From contig JAACJM010000030.1 in the NCBI GenBank assembly GCA_013368315.1, forward strand, positions 581,950-645,949: a stretch of DNA of 64,000 nt, in the 5' to 3' direction. The DNA is from Tetrapyrgos nigripes (Eukaryota; Basidiomycota; Agaricomycetes; Agaricales; Campanellaceae). The position numbers and the translations under genes were made by a program. Positions 58,045 to 64,000 of this stretch are shown here, one piece after another. The notes under the pieces were generated by a model that saw only the letters and a list, made by a program, of their open reading frames with translations, was not told where the DNA came from and made no database searches. Position 1 is the first letter of the stretch. Every line of letters begins with the position of its first letter.

Positions 58045-58865
58045 CGCTCACTCGGCTGGCGCCTCGTTCTCAATAATAGGGGTATATACAGGGTTACTTA
58101 TTATGAGGACTCACTTGGCACTGCACACCTCAAAAAAGGGTATGGCCATTAGTAACGTTGCAGCCCCATCTTCTCATTCTAACTAACTCAGGTTATAATC
58201 CACTCGGACCTTCAGCGCTTCAGCCCTCACTCTTTTTTATTATTAAGCTCTGGACTTCCCTCACTCAGCACTGCACACCTTGAAAAAGGGTATATACATG
58301 GGTATTATAAGCATTAGTTTTTGAGAACTTGGTTCAAGCCTACGTTGGTTTAGTTTCAGTCTGCTCAAAATACATGAAGTAAATATACTCTGTACTGTCC
58401 TTCATAGTCATTAAAATTTGAAAAATTCTGTGCATTAGTGTTGAGGATGTGCAAGGATACTATCAGCCACCCCCACCCCCATATCTACCCACATCCTCCC
58501 ACTCACACCTCCAAATCTTCCTCCATCATTAGTCACCTGAGGAAAGTATGCTTTCTTACAATTTACTAATAGTTGACCTCAGTATGGTAGAATCTAAGGT
58601 TTTTTTGAGCTATTTACATCTTCATATATTCTACAGGGACCTTTTTGCTATATTCATTGAGGTATGTAGCATATATGCTGTGGAACATAGGTAGTGAAGT
58701 TTGCCTGGGAAAACAGACGGACAGGGGCTTATTACCGGCAGTAAGCGCGGCCGTCAGTGGTGGCAGTTGTTTCCGTCGGAAGGTTATGCAGATCACGTGA
58801 CTTTGTGCCTTACTCGGTTAATTAGCCGCCGAAATCCTCACACGGGTAGTCGCATTCTATATAGA
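58045..58865 (+). repeat. Dispersed repeat family R2, copy 2 (uninterrupted)
   Basis: Inverted match to 38235-38731 plus 49325-49745, with no Ty3 element. It therefore represents the empty site of the Ty3 insertion. No coding frame with a recognisable product. Confidence 0.8.
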
Positions 58866-58922
58866 TATAGATATAGATATATAGATATATATAGATAGAT
58901 ATATAGATATAGATAGAGAGTA
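58852..58922. repeat. ATAGAT microsatellite
   Basis: Irregular ATAGAT/ATATAG tandem repeats over 70 bp at the end of R2 copy 2. Copy 1 has an AT repeat at the corresponding edge (38,220-38,250). Confidence 0.85.
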
Positions 58923-60484
58923 TAGCCGCTGGTATGGAACCAGTTGTCGGACAAAATGCGTATTTTCAATTGCCATAGCGTATGTCAGATTGCGTGAGAG
59001 TGGTTTTCACGGCAAATGCGAATTTTGCCGAGTATCAGACTAATGTTATGCACTATTGTGAAAGTCTGTTACGTGAAAGTCAAGGCTTGAAGTAGTGAAT
59101 CATCAGGTCCTCTTGGTCAGGTGTAAGGTTTGCTTGACTTCAATTAGAGAGTGAGGCCGTTGTCATTATTATCTGTGCTGTCACTAATGACTATTGCTAT
59201 CTTAGAGTAAGCTGAGGTGTAGGAATGGCATGTTGTGGTGGTTGGAGATCTAAGTTAAATTGATGGTAAATTAGAGTATAATATCCCGTAGGCACACTGT
59301 CGATGATGTAAATGTTCCATGCTAGGGCCGCGTCTTTTTTAGCCGCCGGAGCGGTCATCTTGTTAAACGTTTTTACGGGTGAATATCCTTGTTTTTTTTT
59401 CCGCTTTGTTACTCTACTATGGATATGTGAGGTACACTTAATGGTCCCCGAGAACCTTGACTTCACTTTTGGCGGCCAGAACACCCTCGTTTTGGTTGAA
59501 GCAAAGGTTTTTGGTGCCGTGGGGAAGTGCCTTAGCTCAGGCTTTACAACAATCTGACAATTCTGACCTGGTCTCACGTCGCAGACTTAGCAGGTAAGCA
59601 TAACACAGTCTAAAAATGGTTTTGCAAGCTCAAAATACGGAAAGCAACGCGACTTGCCGTCGAAAGGACCTGTGTGCGATATGACGTTTTGATCGCAGAC
59701 TTTAATAACAAGTTGCTACACCGTTCAGCCACAGTTGGCATAGTCGGCGAAATCACAATGAAAGCGTTTGGATAAAAATACGAGATTTTCATATTTAGCT
59801 CTTGAAGGATCCTATGCCTATTTCAAAGGTAAATCTAAGGTCTAGGGACTCTTTTTGAGCTACAAGGTAGGTACGTGAGCAAAATAAATAGGCTTTGAAA
59901 GTACAAGTATGTAGTTCCACAGCTATATACTACTATTGTGAGTCAAGTTGATTAATAAGTGAGAATAATCATCCCCAGCTCAGCATTGGTAAGGTGAGGT
60001 GGCAAAATAACCCAATGAAGCTGGAGAAAATTCACCAGAAGGATGGCGGTTGGTCACCAACTCAACTTGGAGACGCGTGAGAAAGTAAATGGGAAATATT
60101 GTGGATAGGGGCTGCACGACTCATGGCGTAGAGTCTAGAGATGCACAAAATGCAAACATCTACCACGCCATTGTCGAAAAACTGCCCAATGTCGAGATCC
60201 TGCTGGTAGAGCTACCTACAGGACACTTAGTATTAAAATTATCACCACATTTCAACCTATCATACTTATATGTCGACGACATTGGTGTTACCGTAAATTG
60301 GTCACTAGATAGTTACTACGTGATGTACCCTGTTCCCACATCTTTTTCGCCTCTCAATCTCATCTCTTCGGGGGAGCGATCCCCAGTTTGGCCTAATACC
60401 CCTTGCGAGTTGCACAAGAATATTTGGAGGGCTGTCATACACTGGTTTCTTGATTCTGAATCTTCGAAATTAGCTAATCGCTGT
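58923..60484. other. Region without a recognised gene
   Basis: Two open frames, 59577-59197 minus (126 codons, basic) and 60089-60487 plus (132 codons), have no domain I recognise and no supporting splice structure. They may be fragments. Confidence 0.3.
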
Positions 60485-60575
60485 TAGGGCATGGAAAGTT
60501 CAGTCCTGGATTTTGGTCCGGACTGAACTTCACTGGACTGAACCTGAAGTCCGACTCAAAGTTCAGAAATCCTGA
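60485..60575 (+). repeat. Short GGACTGAA/TTCAGTCC-rich element
   Basis: Starts TTAGGGCATGGAAAGTTCAG and holds six or more copies of CAGTCC, GGACTG or TTCAG on both strands in ~80 bp. The layout is like that of the CGGAT elements but with another core word. Confidence 0.5.
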
Positions 60576-60919
60576 GAACTGGACCACAGGTTCGCTTCAT
60601 GATCCAATAAGCCATCAGAATTGGTGGACGCATCCGAACGCGTTCGAATGTGTTTAGACCAGTAAAGTTTGAAGCTGAGCAGTCCAAATTTGGTAAGCAA
60701 GATTTCTTAAGGCATGCCAAATGTGTTTCTGTCTTCAATTTCTATGTGCGCTCTTTCTCAATATCCAGTGCACCTGTCTGTTTTGCACCAAGTTTCTGGG
60801 TAGCTTCTTTTCCTCAACGCAGACAGGTTCAAAACACACCTAAATCGTTTATTCATGCACTGAAGAACCCACAGTACATCCTTCGCACCCTTCTTCCACT
60901 CAACCCTCTCGCTCTCGTC

Positions 60920-60953
60920 CATCAGGAAAATGCTCAGAGGCAACTTCATGCAA
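60920..60953 (+). repeat. Inverted repeat arm, left
   Basis: GGAAAATGCTCAGAGGCAAC and neighbours match 62617-62650 inverted with two differences. In one frame it encodes RKMLRGNFMQK then a stop. Confidence 0.7.
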
Positions 60954-62612
60954 AAGTAGCCTAATCATGCATTTTGGGAATGAAAATGCATAATTATGTA
61001 TAACCCATACAACACGTTGCATCCTTTCTGTATTCTATTGTACAACCATGCACTTATTGCATCCTCATGTACTCTGTTTGATAAGACATGCACAATGTTG
61101 TCTAATAAAGAAGTCACGATCAAAAATCATGAGTGCCGTGAGAATGATATGGTGTGATGAACGAAATTGAAGTAGTATCCAAGTAGTAGAATTGTACATA
61201 GCCTAAGCTCGTGTCAACTGAGATAATAGAGGTAAAAACCGAGGCTGTAGGGCAAAGGTACTATGTACTCAGAGGGCATATAAAAAAAAAAGGTCTGAGC
61301 CTAGTACAACAAATGTAGTACCCAGCAACTAAAAAAGCAACAGCAAAGCAGTTGAGTGAACAAGAATGCGTAGTGAACACATGCACATAGGTAATAAACT
61401 CCTCCCCAGACAGACGACAGTGGGACAGACAGAGGACAGCCGCACTGGATAGTGTCAAGATTGTGAAAGTAATTTAACCCTAACCTGAACAAGAAGCCAG
61501 GACTTCTTCCAAATAGAATAATTGAAACTCCGCTGAAGAACTGTTACAGTTACTGCTAAAGCATGTCAACAAACGGTCACCTGACATGTTGACTTTCTTT
61601 CTAATCCACTCGCTTGTCACAAGTTCGAGACTCTCCTCCCTGATCACTCTCCGCCTGTTTCACAGTAGGGTCATTGGATGTTTCTGCTTTAAGGTAAGTA
61701 CTATGCTTCCTTTTTTACCGCCTGTTGACCATTGTATCTTCTCCGGTGCAATTGTGCAGCACTCTAAGCTCATGCTTGTAATGACTTTATTCCAGGTGCG
61801 TCTTGCGCCTTACCCTTTATCTATGGATCAATGCTAATACTTGTACTCGTTTGTCTACAGAATACAGCATATACTCGAAGTTCCTTAGTTGTATGTCGCT
61901 GCACTGTCGCCTTCCCTTCGTTGAGATTAACTCACTGTCTTGCCAAGTTCACCCTAGTGGTACTATCTGAATCCTCACCCCTTGAAGCTCTTCATATGGT
62001 CCTTGAGCCATCATTAATCAAGTATGTTTGTGTCCTCTTTGAATTTCAATGCTAGCTGAACTGCAGGTTTTGTTTGATGCCAGCTGATAGGATGGTTTTA
62101 CAAGGTCCCACCAGTGTTTGGCTCATCGCAGACACACAGGTATGTCCTCCCCAGTTGTAAGTCATACTTCAGCAGTGATCGATACACTGACGGCATCTGA
62201 TTTGTCACAAACTCCTTGGTATGTCTGCATCACCATTCGCATGCTATCCTTCAGCTAACAGCACTGCTTGTACAGGTTTCCGTTACATGCAACTGTAGGT
62301 GTATTGTAAACTGTAGTCTGTCACTAGACCTGTGTAGTCCATACATAGATATTGTTGTATTAGCCACTGCTCATCAATTTATCACTTCTTCGCCTTCATA
62401 TTGTTCTTGCTGTGTGGAATGTTGTGAATCAAAGGGAATATTGGACTGCAATCAACGAATATAAGCATATATTTTACTGCATGAAACTGTATACTTTATG
62501 CATAGAATGGTATAAATTTTGGATCCTAGGAAGGGACTTGCATGAGGTTCATAATTTGTGATAATGTGCATAATTATGCATTCTCATGTGATTTCCTGCC
62601 TTGATTATGCTC

Positions 62613-63300
62613 TTATTGCATGAAGTTGCCTCTGAGCATTTCCCTGATGTCATTGCTCTTCATGCTCCAGTAGAACAGGCACAAGACCACCATTAGCATA
62701 CCACACTGCCCTAGTCTTTTCATACCTTCCCAGCTCTCTCCAGAATCCTCCTCTTGGACCCCAACAATACGGCCATTTACATCGTGTTCCCACCAATCTG
62801 GGTTTACAGCTGACCACCACTGCCACCACTCACGTGAAAACTCTTCTACATCAGGCACACCACTCATGTGAAAACTCTTCTACATCAGGCATTTCCTCTG
62901 GTGGCGATGATGGAATCGACTTGTGGTTCTTGCTCCACCACTGAACCAAGGAAGGACGAGCTGGACATGGTAAGAATGCCTTTGTTCCGTTCGGGTTTTC
63001 AAACTGATATGCCCTCTCCAGAGATATACATTCCTTCAGCAAGTCAACCCACAGTTTGTCTTTCGCAAGGACCTCATTTCCAACAAACGTTTCACAAGCC
63101 ATTCTCAATCATGCAGGCGCAGTATCCAGGTCTAGACCCTCCATTGTGATCATTTCCTGCCCATTGTCTGTCTCATCCATGGCTCCTGTCGAGTCTGTTG
63201 ACTTGTCAGTTAACATGACAGCAGAGTCATGTCGAGATCCTTCCTGGTCAATGGGTATGACATCGGAGGGGAGGCTGGGCCATCAACAATTGTATTGGAC
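62613..63300 (-). pseudogene. Decayed fragment of a transposon-associated protein
   Basis: Minus-strand segments read ESVDSTGAMDETDNGQEM-like acidic sequence. After a TGA come LWVDLLKECISLERAYQFEN and RPSLVQWWSKNHK, then DVEEFSREWWQWWSAVNPDW and MLRGNFMQ at the end. The Trp-rich EFxxxWWxWWxxxxPxW pattern looks like one that recurs beside agaricomycete transposons, though I cannot name it. A 34 bp tandem duplication (units at 62834 and 62868) shifts the frame. Confidence 0.5.
62617..62650 (-). repeat. Inverted repeat arm, right
   Basis: Reverse complement of 60920-60953. It is the 3' end of the fragment at 62613-63300. The 1.66 kb between the arms has no recognised gene. Confidence 0.7.
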
Positions 63301-63364
63301 TTCGGTAGCGGCATCAGTAGTGATGATTGTGAAGGAGGTAACTCTGGTCAGCTGTAGCTGTAAC

Positions 63365-63610
63365 TACTACACATAGTATACTGATAGTACTCTGCTGGGC
63401 ACAATGCGTAGTATGTAGAGGCTTATCTGTACCTATATTATGGTATGATACTATGCATAGTGAGTCACTGTTCCACTCCATACCATGCATAGTATATCAC
63501 ATTTTATTTTTGCATATCATACATAGTAAGCCACTGTGCCAGCCCCATACCATGCATAGTATACTCATATTTTTTTTATTGCATACCATGCGTAGTAAGC
63601 CACTGTGCCC
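63365..63610. repeat. ATGCATAGTATA subterminal-like array
   Basis: Four units of about 70 bp contain CATACCATGCATAGTATA and AGTAAGCCACTGTGCC. They resemble the TACAATGCATAGTATA motifs at ~41,160 in the KDZ element, which suggests the end of a second KDZ-like element. Confidence 0.55.
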
Positions 63611-64000
63611 CTTAGAGGGCAGGTTTTTCTCACGCCTCAAAATTTGATGGGAGGTGCAGGCCGTCGGTAGGGCCCAGAATCTGCAAATCAAATAGGGGTA
63701 GTAGGTGTGGCTGGCTCAGAAAATGCAAAATAAATTCCCAGAGCCGGCAATGAAAAGTGATATGAGCATATAAGGGTGTGTTTTGGGTCGCTGAATCCAA
63801 ATATGCAATCAGATTTACAATATCTGCAGTGGTTATAGAGATATGGCCAAAATACTGTCCAAAATACAGCAAAAGAGCAGGATGGGTACTGGCCATTGCA
63901 TCCAATCAGCTCTGATCATCATGTAACTTGGTAGGATACTGCTTTTAGATTCTCTAAACGTGGGAATAACATTTATTTTATTATATAATCAATGCCTGGT
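63611..64000. other. Window edge, nothing recognised
   Basis: The minus-strand frame 63905-63630 has no recognisable domain. No repeat or RNA gene seen. Confidence 0.3.

Noticed and set aside
60089..60487. 132-codon plus-strand frame
   Set aside because: It is open but has no recognised motif or intron structure. I left it as part of an unassigned region.

Overview
The window looks like nuclear DNA of an agaricomycete (mushroom-forming) basidiomycete. The genes are split by many 45-110 bp introns. One gene belongs to a SWIM plus RING-like zinc-finger family that I associate with agaricomycetes, and a KDZ-type (Kyakuja-Dileera-Zisupton) transposase remnant is present. No database was available: all gene models are my own splice reading, checked by whether exon lengths sum to a multiple of three.

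Layout. Positions 1-22,100 are a compact gene region: a partial gene (1-495, minus), a protein-kinase-like gene (1,297-2,661, plus), the SWIM/RING gene (3,367-5,349, minus), a very large redox fusion gene (5,521-11,307, minus), a secreted GH29 fucosidase-like enzyme (12,983-16,569, minus), an extended-SDR NAD(P)H reductase (16,883-18,161, minus), a secreted amidohydrolase (19,044-20,640, plus) and a classical SDR (20,845-22,008, minus). Positions 22,100-55,600 are almost entirely transposable elements and repeats. A 10.1 kb Ty1/copia element (23,001-33,105) has its reverse-transcriptase region replaced by about 5.1 kb of CACTGG-ended DNA elements, which carry two minisatellites and a 0.4 kb palindrome. 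A BAHD-like acyltransferase gene that appears broken follows. Next is a 10.5 kb Ty3/gypsy chromodomain element (38,732-49,236) with a perfect target duplication. Inside it sits a KDZ element, and inside that a CACTGG MITE. Two further dispersed repeat families and CGGAT-rich short elements fill the rest. A three-repeat Myb gene (55,664-57,263, minus) is an island of ordinary coding sequence, and 57,300-64,000 returns to repeats and gene fragments.

Biology. The most striking gene encodes, in one 1,564-residue chain, an indoleamine-2,3-dioxygenase-like haem domain, a P450-reductase-like FAD/NADPH module without an FMN domain, a cytochrome b5 domain and a long tail that I do not recognise. This would be a self-sufficient version of the cytochrome b5/reductase system that reduces IDO haem in animals. 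The fucosidase, amidohydrolase and two reductases are independent metabolic genes; I see no evidence that they form one cluster. The repeats preserve a readable history: a dispersed repeat was hit by Ty3, Ty3 by KDZ, and KDZ by a MITE. Several in-frame stops and repeat variants are C-to-T changes at CpG, which suggests cytosine methylation of the repeats.
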